Shown here in pieces: positions 47,084 through 54,012 of a stretch of 64,000 nt of DNA (positions are counted from its first letter, which is position 1; every line of letters begins with the position of its first letter). The DNA is from Hyphomicrobiaceae bacterium. GTDB taxonomy: Bacteria > Pseudomonadota > Alphaproteobacteria > Rhizobiales > Hyphomicrobiaceae. The position numbers and the translations under genes were made by a program. The notes beneath the pieces are model-generated. The model did not search any database. It was given only the letters and a program-made list of their open reading frames with translations, and had not been told where the DNA came from. Location: assembly GCA_030655135.1 (NCBI GenBank), contig JAURWC010000020.1, positions 124,001-188,000 on the forward strand, in the 5' to 3' direction.

Positions 47084-47435
47084 TCGCAGTCCAGATAGCG
47101 CCATCCCGCCGCGCGTGAAGCTGCGGATTATCGAACGCTACGGCCGGCGTTGTTATTTGACGGGCGACGTCCTGGTGCCTGGCCAGATCGAATTCGAACA
47201 CGTCATTGCGATCGTAAACGGCGGAACTAATCGAGAGAGCAACATCGCTCCTGCCAACCGTCCCGCCCACCAGATCAAAACCCGCGCTGACACAGCCATC
47301 AAAACCAAGCGCGCCAAGTCACTCAAGAAACGATACGGGCTGACAAAGCCAAAACGTCCGATGGACGGCAGCAAAGCCAGCCCCTTCAAGAAGCATATGG
47401 ACGGTTCGGTATCGATGCGGGAGCCCAAGCAATGA
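47031..47435 (+). CDS. HNH endonuclease
   Basis: A 134-residue protein from ATG 47031. The core is IERYGRRCYLTGDVLVPGQ, then EFEHVIAIVNGGTNRESNIAPANRPAHQIKT with His57, Asn71 and His80 as the HNH set. C41 lacks a close CxxC partner, so it is the zinc-light form. The C-terminus is basic (KTKRAKSLKKRYGLTKPKRP). Such phage HNH proteins act in packaging or as nucleases of the early region. It overlaps the methyltransferase by ATGA; a restriction-modification pair is possible but unproven. Confidence 0.8.
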   Translation: MSQRLIPQDTRSVPEWIGRSPDSAIPPRVKLRIIERYGRRCYLTGDVLVPGQIEFEHVIAIVNGGTNRESNIAPANRPAHQIKTRADTAIKTKRAKSLKKRYGLTKPKRPMDGSKASPFKKHMDGSVSMREPKQ

Positions 47436-47800
47436 CACCTGAAATACTGAAAGACCTGCTGGAGAAGGTGCGGGCTCTCGACGCGCCGAATATGCACGTT
47501 GAGGCAGACATCGCACGTGGTGTGCTGGGGTGGATCAAAGACGGCGACGTCTGGAGAGACAAGCGCGGCAATGGTTTCACAGATACCAAACGCTTCACAT
47601 CCTCCCTAGACGCCTGCCTCTCCCTGCTGGGGCAGGTGCTGCCGAAAGCAGAGTGGACACGTAACCGCTATGGGCGATTTTCTATCCTTTATGGCGCCCA
47701 CTGCTGGAACAGCCATGCCGACAGCGGCGACTGCACCGCCCTTCTCGACTGCATTCTTCAGGCTCTCCTATCTCAGCAAGCAGTAAAGGAAACAACGTGA
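47432..47800 (+). CDS. Phage ABA-sandwich-like protein
   Basis: A 122-residue protein with FTSSLDACLSLLGQVLPKAEW, resembling the SxDAALxL-x-P segment of the phage ABA sandwich family, followed by ILYGAHCWNSHADSGDCTALLDCILQALL. Function unknown; such proteins are common in early phage operons. Confidence 0.55.
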   Translation: MTPEILKDLLEKVRALDAPNMHVEADIARGVLGWIKDGDVWRDKRGNGFTDTKRFTSSLDACLSLLGQVLPKAEWTRNRYGRFSILYGAHCWNSHADSGDCTALLDCILQALLSQQAVKETT

Positions 47801-47967
47801 TGGGGTCCATCGACCGAGATGCGCTGACAATCCACGAAGCGCTCAAGGAATTCCAGGCGGCTTGCGTTCGGGTCGGGGTCAGCAAGCACCTCATCAAAGA
47901 ACTGGAGCAGAACCAGTTGGGTTTCTACGACATAATTTGCCGCCTTCACCACGAGGAGCCCACCTAA
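47800..47967 (+). CDS. Hypothetical small phage protein
   Basis: A 55-residue protein starting MGSIDRDALTIHEALKEFQA, with TGATG and TAATG overlaps at its two ends. Helical; no known family. Confidence 0.45.
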   Translation: MGSIDRDALTIHEALKEFQAACVRVGVSKHLIKELEQNQLGFYDIICRLHHEEPT

Positions 47968-48278
47968 TGCCATCAGTAGATGTGAGCAGTGAAGATTTGG
48001 TTCAAGCGACCGTCGAACCTTCGGCAGTCGTGCTTGATCTGATCGAGCGCATCGAAGGATGCGTCGACACTGACGGCGAATGCGGGTTCACGACTTCTCG
48101 CAAAGACACGAGTGCCCTCCACACCCTTCTCTCAGAACGCAACCGTATGAGAGAAGCGCTGGAGAAGATCGAGGACATCACCAAAGACGAAGAACACTCA
48201 GAGTTTTACCACAGGCAGGACTTGCCCCGCTTCCGCGTTCTAGCCATCGCCCGCCAAGCCTTAGGGACAGAGACATGA
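47967..48278 (+). CDS. Hypothetical phage protein
   Basis: A 103-residue acidic helical protein from ATG 47967 (MPSVDVSSEDLVQATVEPSA). It contains HTLLSERNRMREALEKIEDITKDEEH and ends with LAIARQALGTET. ATGA overlap with the next gene. Part of a set of small helical proteins with related LREAL/MREAL segments. Confidence 0.45.
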   Translation: MPSVDVSSEDLVQATVEPSAVVLDLIERIEGCVDTDGECGFTTSRKDTSALHTLLSERNRMREALEKIEDITKDEEHSEFYHRQDLPRFRVLAIARQALGTET

Positions 48279-48550
48279 CGGACATCATTGAACGGCTGGA
48301 TCAACTGGACCGCTATTCAGAGAATGACAACAACCTGTTTCACGAGGCCGCAGAAACTATCCGTTCCTTACGGGAAGCGTTGGAGCCGTTTGCGGAAGTA
48401 GGGCGCCACATGAAGTTCACGCCCGGCAAGCGTGACGCTGCGGTGGTTTACACAGCAGTCGAGATGGACGGCTTAAATTCCAGTGGCAAATCCACCCTCA
48501 AAGTCTCGAACTTCCACGGCGCCCGTGAAATCCTGGAGCGGCTCAAATGA
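48275..48550 (+). CDS. Hypothetical phage protein with duplicated helix segment
   Basis: A 91-residue protein from ATG 48275 (MTDIIERLDQLDRYSENDN). Residues about 28-42 (ETIRSLREALEPFA) are encoded by a 36-bp stretch identical to one in the next gene. The second half is a strand-rich segment. Unknown function. Confidence 0.5.
   Translation: MTDIIERLDQLDRYSENDNNLFHEAAETIRSLREALEPFAEVGRHMKFTPGKRDAAVVYTAVEMDGLNSSGKSTLKVSNFHGAREILERLK
48359..48394 (+). repeat. Exact 36-bp repeat, copy 1 (copy 2 at 48676-48711)
   Basis: The stretch starting ATCCGTTCCTTACGGGAAGC is identical in both places and encodes IRSLREALEPFA in each gene. Perfect identity over 36 bases suggests recent duplication or exchange between neighbours. 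Confidence 0.85.
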
Positions 48551-49017
48551 AGCACATCATCGAACGGTTAGAAGATGTCCGCTGCGACCGCCAGCCATTC
48601 ACGCCCGACCATGCCAAGTGCATTTGCAGGCTGACGAACGAGGCCGCCAAGGACATTGCCGAGCGTGAAGAAACCATCCGTTCCTTACGGGAAGCGTTGG
48701 AGCCGTTTGCGAAAGCGCACAACAATTATGGGGCGTTAGACGCTCTGCGTCCGCGCGACTACGAGCGCGCCCGTGCAGCCCTAGAGCGTTTTAAATCTCC
48801 CGCTCTCCTGGAAAAGGATGATCCGCCTCCGCGCTCGCCATACGCCTGCGTTGCCGCCGCTGTAGCTTTGATGGACGAGGCGGGCACGCACACTGTGCCT
48901 GACTACCCAAGCCTGATGGGGAGTTGGCGCGCCGCCGACAGCCGCCTGCGCGACCTAAAGGGCTGCATGGAACGCTACGGCCTATGCCCCGCTCTACCAG
49001 CAGAGGGAGGGGAGTGA
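48547..49017 (+). CDS. Hypothetical phage protein sharing a helix with its neighbour
   Basis: A 156-residue protein starting MKHIIERLEDVRCDRQPFTP. Residues about 42-55 repeat the ETIRSLREALEPFA helix. The C-terminal half (ACVAAAVALMDEAGTHTVPDYPSLM) is unrelated to the neighbour. ATGA and TGATG overlaps. Unknown function. Confidence 0.5.
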   Translation: MKHIIERLEDVRCDRQPFTPDHAKCICRLTNEAAKDIAEREETIRSLREALEPFAKAHNNYGALDALRPRDYERARAALERFKSPALLEKDDPPPRSPYACVAAAVALMDEAGTHTVPDYPSLMGSWRAADSRLRDLKGCMERYGLCPALPAEGGE

Positions 49018-49190
49018 TGGTGGGCACGGGCTGGAAACTTGAAGAGACCGAGGGCGGCTGGGTCGCGGCCCGCGTCGATGGCAACCCGAAGTTCTGCCTG
49101 TTCGGCAAAACAATGGAAGAGGCCGCTGACCTCGCGAAGCAAGCTATGGAATTTTACGCTAGCCGCGCCAAGCAGAAGGACGCGGAGTAG
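49017..49190 (+). CDS. Hypothetical small phage protein
   Basis: A 57-residue protein from ATG 49017, with GGGAGGGGAG upstream. MVGTGWKLEETEGGWVAARV leads into a helix (TMEEAADLAKQAMEFYASRAK). Predicted small alpha-beta fold; family unknown. Confidence 0.5.
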   Translation: MVGTGWKLEETEGGWVAARVDGNPKFCLFGKTMEEAADLAKQAMEFYASRAKQKDAE

Positions 49191-49382
49191 ATGGCTGACG
49201 ATGGAGCGAAAGCAGCCATGGCGGACGGATACGAGCAGGCAAAAGCCGAGATGGACGCTGCGGCTCGCGCAGTGCGCGACGCAGAGGACCGGTACATCAA
49301 AGCGGAGCGGCGCATGCGCCGCGTGTCTCGGGATTTCTGGACGGATTATTCAGCCTTGGCCCAGCAGGGAGAGATAGAGTGA
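49191..49382 (+). CDS. Small coiled-coil phage protein
   Basis: A 63-residue protein, almost all helix (YEQAKAEMDAAARAVRDAED, then KAERRMRRVSRDFW). It starts right after the previous stop. Function unknown. Confidence 0.45.
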   Translation: MADDGAKAAMADGYEQAKAEMDAAARAVRDAEDRYIKAERRMRRVSRDFWTDYSALAQQGEIE

Positions 49383-49627
49383 CGCCCTGCGAAAACTGCA
49401 AGCAACCAGCCCCCAAGCTAATGCGGGTCGTTGGCGGCCCACATCCCGTCAACGTAGGGGGCTGCTGTCTGTGGATGTACGTCGACCCACCCGACCCGGC
49501 CGACGTCCTGCCGCAAATACTCGGCATAGTCAACTCGCCAGAAGACCCGTTAACGCGCGTGTTGAAGATTAGAGATCTCGCGCGGGGTTACGACAAGCAG
49601 AAGGACACCCCTCCCCATGGGAAATGA
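49379..49627 (+). CDS. Hypothetical phage protein, Cys-rich N-terminus, GTG start
   Basis: An 82-residue protein starting at GTG in a GTGA overlap. CENC near residue 4-7 and GGCC near 28 may bind metal. A Pro/Asp-rich middle follows. Unknown function. Confidence 0.45.
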   Translation: MTPCENCKQPAPKLMRVVGGPHPVNVGGCCLWMYVDPPDPADVLPQILGIVNSPEDPLTRVLKIRDLARGYDKQKDTPPHGK

Positions 49628-49937
49628 TGACAGACCCACCATGGATAAGGCAGCAGGCAGCGGTTGGATGCCGGAAGACGTGGAGGCGTTGGCAATTGCT
49701 ATCCGCCGCGTTGAGACGCGCCTGCCGGGTTGGTGGTGGCGCGTCGGCGCCTGTCACGTATCTGCAGACGCTACGCTGGCCCCGGACAGCAAAGGCCCAG
49801 ACGCGCACCTTGCCGAGTACGGCAACAACTTTGACGGTGGGTTTGATTGCGATTTGGCTCAGCCAGCCACATGCGCGCAGGCTTTGAATCAGTGCATCGA
49901 CATGGCCTTAGCAGCGAAGGAAGCGCTCAATGTTTGA
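49617..49937 (+). CDS. Hypothetical phage protein, ABA-sandwich-like
   Basis: A 106-residue protein; ATG 49641 (MDKAAGSGWM) is an alternative. RRVETRLPGWWWRVGACHVSADATLAPDS and FDCDLAQPATCAQALNQCIDMALAAKEAL resemble phage ABA sandwich proteins. Unknown function. Confidence 0.5.
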   Translation: MGNDDRPTMDKAAGSGWMPEDVEALAIAIRRVETRLPGWWWRVGACHVSADATLAPDSKGPDAHLAEYGNNFDGGFDCDLAQPATCAQALNQCIDMALAAKEALNV

Positions 49938-50115
49938 GGTTTTGATGACGGGCCGCATGAGCAAGGCGATCTCGTTCCAACTGCTGACGTATGGCGGCAA
50001 GGTAACGAGCGCCGAGATGCGCAAGCTGATTACGCTGCTTAATGTCCAGGCGGAGATCATGGCTGAGTTTGAAGCCGAAGCTGATCTTCCTGCCTCACCG
50101 GAGGCCCAGCCATGA
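49930..50115 (+). CDS. Hypothetical small phage protein
   Basis: A 61-residue protein: MFEVLMTGRMSKAISFQLLT, then SAEMRKLITLLNVQAEIMAEFEAEA. It overlaps both neighbours by a few bases. Unknown function. Confidence 0.45.
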   Translation: MFEVLMTGRMSKAISFQLLTYGGKVTSAEMRKLITLLNVQAEIMAEFEAEADLPASPEAQP

Positions 50116-50342
50116 ACGTTAAAGACGACGCGCCGATAGACGGTGGGCCTGCGCCAGATCCACGCGACGCACAGATAGCAGACCTTAAGGAAGCGCTGCA
50201 AATGGTGATCGAAGACATCGAAGACTACCAGCGCAGAAACAACCTCAGTCCGTCGCCAGGGAAGACGGACTGCTGGCAATCCGTGACACACGCCAAGGAA
50301 GTTCTCCGCCGCGCACGTTCTGCTCATGAGGGGAAGACATAA
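50112..50342 (+). CDS. Hypothetical small phage protein
   Basis: A 76-residue acidic helical protein (DAQIADLKEALQMVIEDIEDYQRRN). It overlaps the previous gene by ATGA and precedes the excisionase candidate. Unknown function. Confidence 0.45.
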   Translation: MNVKDDAPIDGGPAPDPRDAQIADLKEALQMVIEDIEDYQRRNNLSPSPGKTDCWQSVTHAKEVLRRARSAHEGKT

Positions 50343-50343
50343 A

Positions 50344-50676
50344 ATGGGGGAGACCATGAGAATGGAGCCTTCGGAAATCGACGCCTCCAAGATCTACACC
50401 GTTAGCGGTGCGGCCCAGGCTCTCGGGATGGGCGAAGGGTTCATCCGAAAGCAGATACGAGAGAACGCGCTGCGGGCGCACCGCCTCGGTAAACGGGTTT
50501 TGAAGATCAAGGGGAGCGACCTGCAGTCATGGTTCGACGCGCAACAGATACCATCGGACGGTACGGGCTTATGCCTACCGACGACGGGTGGTTCGTCTTC
50601 TGGTACGAGCCCGACGAGCACGGCAAGCCGCGCCGCAGCCGCCGGCGCCTCGGCCTTAAGAAATCTACGCCAGTAA
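50344..50676 (+). CDS. Excisionase-like HTH protein
   Basis: A 110-residue protein from ATG 50344 (SD GGGGAAG); 50356 is another start with GGGGGAG before it. Residues about 18-60 form a MerR-type winged helix: YTVSGAAQALGMGEGFIRKQIRENALRAHRLGKRVLKIKGSDLQSWF. The C-terminal 40 residues are Ser/Ala/Thr-rich and overlap the integrase start. Next to int it is a candidate recombination directionality factor. Confidence 0.7.
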   Translation: MGETMRMEPSEIDASKIYTVSGAAQALGMGEGFIRKQIRENALRAHRLGKRVLKIKGSDLQSWFDAQQIPSDGTGLCLPTTGGSSSGTSPTSTASRAAAAGASALRNLRQ

Positions 50677-51716
50677 GCCAGGCCAAGGCGACCTTCAGGC
50701 TGTGGGTCCGATCGTTCGACGCAGCGATCAGCCAAGACCAGAAGATGACGATCGGCGTGATTGTCGCGCTCTACATCGAAAGCAAGCGCAAGGAAGGCAA
50801 GAAGCACCGCAAGATGGAATGGCAGTGGGTGCCGATGCGCGAGAAGTTCGCGGACCTGCAGCCGGCCGACCTTGAGACACCGATCGAAGTAGATGGTGAG
50901 GTCCGCACTATCTGTCACGAGTATGCGGTTGAGCGCGAAGCGGCCGGGATGGCCCGCGACACCATACACAGCGAACTCTCTTTGCTCCGCACCGCCATGC
51001 GGTGGGCCGAGAAGCGCCGAAAAGTGCCAGAGGTCTACGTGTGGGTGCCGTCGCCCGGCAAGGGTCGCAAGACAGCCCTTACGGAAGATCAACTCGTCCG
51101 TCTTCTGGGCGCAATCGTTGAGGCGCCCCCACACATCAAACTGGCGTTCCTGATTGCGCTAGCAACCGGTGCACGCAAACAGGCCATTATCGAATTGACC
51201 TGGCCTCGGGTCGACCTCGTGTTCCGCCGCATCGATTTCAACAACGGCTTGGAACGGCCCATCCTCGACACCGGCCACGGGAAGGGTCGCGCGATCGTGG
51301 ACATCAGCGACGGGCTCTATGATGCGCTCGTGCTCGCCAAAGAGTTCGCGAGTTGCGATTGGGTAATCGAATGGCGCGGCGGTCCGGTGCAGGACATCAA
51401 GAAGGGCGTCAGGGCGGTGTTCGTCGCGGCAGGCCTTGGGAAGCGCTACATGGGATTGCACGTCCTGCGCCACACGCTGGCGACCGCAGCAGCTGAACTC
51501 GGGATCGATATGCGCAAGATCCAGGTCATGCTCGGGCACGACGACATCAACACCACTGAAAAGATCTACGTCGAGTTCCGGCGTGGATATGTGCGCGACG
51601 TGGCCCAGGTTGCTGATGCCCACATTCAGCGCGTAAACGACCCGAAATACGATCAGAAGTCACATCCGTGTCTATTGATCGATGGTAGTGAGAAAACCAG
51701 CATTCTAGATGACTGA
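50529..51716 (+). CDS. int: Tyrosine integrase
   Basis: A 395-residue protein with the catalytic set of tyrosine recombinases: Arg216 (ATGARKQAI), Lys near 252, His311 and Arg314 (HVLRH), His337 (LGH) and Tyr347 (EKIYVEF). The N-terminal part has a Trp/Tyr-rich arm-binding domain (GWFVFWYEPDEHGKPRRSRRR) and a core-binding helix region. It lies 20 bases from attR and acts on the 3' part of tRNA-Val. It overlaps the excisionase-like gene by 148 bases in another frame, so ATG 50571 or another inner start is possible. Confidence 0.93.
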   Translation: MVRRATDTIGRYGLMPTDDGWFVFWYEPDEHGKPRRSRRRLGLKKSTPVSQAKATFRLWVRSFDAAISQDQKMTIGVIVALYIESKRKEGKKHRKMEWQWVPMREKFADLQPADLETPIEVDGEVRTICHEYAVEREAAGMARDTIHSELSLLRTAMRWAEKRRKVPEVYVWVPSPGKGRKTALTEDQLVRLLGAIVEAPPHIKLAFLIALATGARKQAIIELTWPRVDLVFRRIDFNNGLERPILDTGHGKGRAIVDISDGLYDALVLAKEFASCDWVIEWRGGPVQDIKKGVRAVFVAAGLGKRYMGLHVLRHTLATAAAELGIDMRKIQVMLGHDDINTTEKIYVEFRRGYVRDVAQVADAHIQRVNDPKYDQKSHPCLLIDGSEKTSILDD

Positions 51717-51735
51717 ACAATTTCAATCTGCTAGA

Positions 51736-51786
51736 ATGGTGGGCACTACAGGGATCGAACCTGTGACCCCTACCATGTCAAGGTAG
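51736..51786. repeat. attR: phage-borne 3' part of tRNA-Val
   Basis: Identical to 8713-8763 over 51 bp. It completes the intact tRNA-Val gene after integration, so the host keeps a working tRNA. Confidence 0.95.
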
Positions 51787-51811
51787 TGCTCTACCGCTGA
51801 GCTAAGTGCCC
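51737..51811 (-). tRNA. tRNA-Val (GAC)
   Basis: Read on the minus strand, 75 nt begin GGGCACT and end AGTGCCC-ACCA, with acceptor arms that pair fully, a D-arm (GCTCAGCGGTAGAGC), an anticodon arm CTACCTTGACATGGTAG with anticodon GAC, and a T-arm GGTTCGATCC. CCA is encoded. The 3' 50 bases come from the phage. Confidence 0.95.
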
Positions 51812-51913
51812 TTCCCGTCCACGGACCGGAAAAGAGAGCCTCCTATACTGGCATCGTTCCGCGGACGCAAGCGCCCTTCAAGCGCAATTCGAACAGGCGA
51901 AGCGATGCGGCAA

Positions 51914-52273
51914 TCAGGCGGCGAGGAGACGTTCAACTTCTCGCACAAGATCCTTCAAATGGAAGGGCTTGGAGAGGACGCGGGCATCTTTCGGCGCAGC
52001 CATGTCGTTGTTGAGGACGACGGCTGCAAAACCGGTGATGAACATGATTTTGAGATCTGGATCCAACTCGCTGGCGCGGCGGGCCAGTTCAATGCCGTCC
52101 ATCTGCGGCATGACGATGTCGGTCAGAAGCAAGGTAAACGGTTCTTCCTTGAGACGCTCGTATGCCTCGGCGCCGTTATCGAAGGCGATAACGTCAAAGC
52201 CGGCCTTGCCAAGGGCGCGCTCTAGAAACCCCCGCATTGAATCGTCATCTTCGGCGAGAAGAATGCGGTACAT
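51914..52273 (-). CDS. cpdR: CpdR-type single-domain response regulator
   Basis: A 119-residue receiver domain from ATG 52273. Phosphorylation residues are in place: Asp9/Asp10, Asp52 (LLLTDIVMP), Thr80 (FITGF) and Lys102 (SKPF). There is no output domain. In Caulobacter and Rhizobiales, unphosphorylated CpdR brings substrates such as CtrA regulators to ClpXP. Its place beside tRNA-Val and an N-formylglutamate amidohydrolase gene fits the usual alphaproteobacterial cpdR setting. A generic receiver is the alternative. Confidence 0.8.
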   Translation of the reverse strand: MYRILLAEDDDSMRGFLERALGKAGFDVIAFDNGAEAYERLKEEPFTLLLTDIVMPQMDGIELARRASELDPDLKIMFITGFAAVVLNNDMAAPKDARVLSKPFHLKDLVREVERLLAA

Positions 52274-52551
52274 TGGGACTCGTGACGGCTTCGCAGTCAT
52301 AGGGTTACTTACCGTTCTACCTTAGCTGGACAGTCGCAGGCTGCCAGATGATTCTGGCGTGACTTTAGTAAATGGACCATGAAGCATAGCGCGGAAGCCG
52401 TGCTTTTCAGAAAATTGTGCGTCATCACGGCACTGGCGCCAAGTTGGCATGAAGACCATGACTGCTGTGCGCGGCTGCTCGCCGCAGCGTGGACTTTGTG
52501 CGGGCGGGACGGCACTATCGTCCACTGTGCGTGAGAGAACAACTGGGCCCG

Positions 52552-53448
52552 ATGTCTATTCTACCCGCAGATCCACTGGAAGACCTGCTGCCGCCGTTCG
52601 AACTGGTGTCGACGAAAGAGCAGACGGTGCCGTTTGTTTTCTGCTCGCCGCACTCGGGGCGCATCTATCCGAACTCTTTCCTGGCGCAGTCGCGGCTTGA
52701 TGCGCTGTCGCTGCGCAAGAGCGAGGATTGCTTCGTCGACCAGTTGTTTGCCGGCGTTGCAGACATGGGTGCGCCGCTCATTGCCGCACGCTTTCCCCGC
52801 GCCTTCATCGACGCGAACCGCGAGCCGTTCGAACTCGATCCCAGTTTGTTCAACGAACCGCTGCCGGACTATGCGAATGCCCAGACGGCGCGCGTTGTCG
52901 GTGGACTGGGCACCATTCCGCGCATCGTGGCGGATGGGGAAGACATCTATGAGCGCCGCATTCCGCTCAGCGAAGCAATGGATCGCATCGACCGCTTGTA
53001 CAAGCCGTTTCACGCGATGCTGGCGTCGTTGATCGAAAACACGCGCCGGCGGTTCGGCTATGCGATCCTCATCGATTGCCATTCGATGCCGTCGACGCTG
53101 GTGGCTCAGCCGAGTTCAGCCCGGCCGGACTTCGTGATCGGAGATCGTTATGGGTCGTCGTCAGACCCGCGGCTCGTTCGCTGCCTGCGCGACGCGATCG
53201 GCGGGGTAGGGTACGATTCGCAAGCGAACAGGCCCTACGCGGGCGGGTTTATCACCGAATATTACGGGCGGCCGGCCCGAGGGGTGCACGCGATCCAGGT
53301 GGAGATCAATCGCGGGCTCTACCTCGACGAAGCCAGCATCGTGCCGACGGCGGGCTTCGAACACCTGAAAGCGGATCTGATGGATTTAGCAGCCCAGATT
53401 TTCATGGACATGCCTCGACTTATGGAGCGGCGCGCGGCTGCGGAATAG
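52552..53448 (+). CDS. N-formylglutamate amidohydrolase family protein (second copy)
   Basis: A 298-residue protein from ATG 52552 (MSILPADPLEDLLPP). Motifs: VFCSPHSGRIYP near residue 32, RFPRAFIDANREPFELDP, ILIDCHSMPST, and ITEYYGRP with HAIQVEINRGLYLDE. The metal-binding His/Glu set of the family is present. Divergent from cpdR. It shares the family but little close sequence with the copy at 1906-2739, so the two probably have different substrates. Confidence 0.87.
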   Translation: MSILPADPLEDLLPPFELVSTKEQTVPFVFCSPHSGRIYPNSFLAQSRLDALSLRKSEDCFVDQLFAGVADMGAPLIAARFPRAFIDANREPFELDPSLFNEPLPDYANAQTARVVGGLGTIPRIVADGEDIYERRIPLSEAMDRIDRLYKPFHAMLASLIENTRRRFGYAILIDCHSMPSTLVAQPSSARPDFVIGDRYGSSSDPRLVRCLRDAIGGVGYDSQANRPYAGGFITEYYGRPARGVHAIQVEINRGLYLDEASIVPTAGFEHLKADLMDLAAQIFMDMPRLMERRAAAE

Positions 53449-53490
53449 TTGTAGCGCGCCGAGGACGCAGTCGATGCCCCCCGCAGACAA

Positions 53491-53570
53491 GAAAAAAGGG
53501 CCATCCAGGAGTCTGGACGGCCCAAGTCTAGGGAGGAAACGCCCAAGGAGGGCTACGATACCGACGAGAA
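53491..53570 (-). ncRNA. suhB/MmgR-type small RNA, host copy 1
   Basis: Minus strand: 5' hairpin GCCC/GGGC (53541-53553), the motif CGTTTCCTCCCTAGAC (complement of 53526-53541), then terminator GGGCCGTCC with GGATGGCCC (53498-53523) and a T6 run (53492-53497). The order and motif are those of alphaproteobacterial suhB-type RNAs, about 75-80 nt long. The 5' end is estimated. Confidence 0.8.
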
Positions 53571-53619
53571 CTCGTCGATGTCGCACCGCAACAATAGCGC
53601 GTGCGTTGCACCATTCTCA

Positions 53620-53636
53620 ATTGCAAATTTTGCAAT
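53620..53636. promoter_or_regulatory. 17-bp palindrome upstream of small RNA copy 1
   Basis: ATTGCAAA-T-TTTGCAAT is a perfect inverted repeat with one central base, 50 bases before the estimated start of the first small RNA. It looks like a regulator-binding site; the regulator is unknown. Confidence 0.5.
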
Positions 53637-53740
53637 GCAGCTAGAACCAGGAGGACGAGGTAAATTTTACAGACCACCGGCCGCTAAAGCATGCCGTTGC
53701 CAAGATCTTCGTAGAACGAAGCAGCTTGCGAGTGGCTGAA

Positions 53741-53815
53741 TAAAAGAGGCCGCTCGCGAGCGAACGGCCCAAGTCTAGGGAGGAAACGCCCGTATGGGCT
53801 GCGGGTGAGATGAAG
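53741..53815 (-). ncRNA. suhB/MmgR-type small RNA, host copy 2
   Basis: Minus strand: hairpin GCCC-ATAC-GGGC (53788-53797), the same CGTTTCCTCCCTAGAC motif (complement of 53773-53788), and a terminator with arms in 53748-53769 followed by TCTTTTA. It shares an exact 28-bp core with copy 1 (53517-53544 and 53764-53791). It lies upstream of an inositol-phosphatase-family gene on the other strand, the gene neighbourhood that gave suhB RNA its name. Confidence 0.8.
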
Positions 53816-54012
53816 CGTCATCGCAACCGCAAACTATGTATGCGCCTGTTCGGATGGGCGAGCAATTCACACAACTGACATCGACTTCAAATGAAGTGGA
53901 TATGGTGCGGAGTCGCCACATCAACCGTAGGTCATGTATCCCATTTGCTCTAGTTGACTGTATCAATGCGACGTCTAATCAGCCTGTTCACCACGAATAA
54001 CTACAAAAGTAG

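Larger units (their letters stand above)
8713..51786. mobile_element. Complete-looking podovirus-like prophage integrated in tRNA-Val(GAC)
   Basis: The borders are exact 51-bp direct repeats; unit length from repeat to repeat is 43,023 bp. Inside lie an integrase next to the intact tRNA, a divergent repressor/Cro-like switch, replication genes, both terminase subunits, portal, scaffold, capsid, adaptor, stabilisation protein, lysis genes and tail fibres, and no broken key gene was noticed. P22-like portal, gp4/gp10-like neck proteins and the absence of tape-measure, sheath or tail-tube genes point to a short-tailed virion. Whether it can be induced cannot be told from sequence. Confidence 0.93.
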
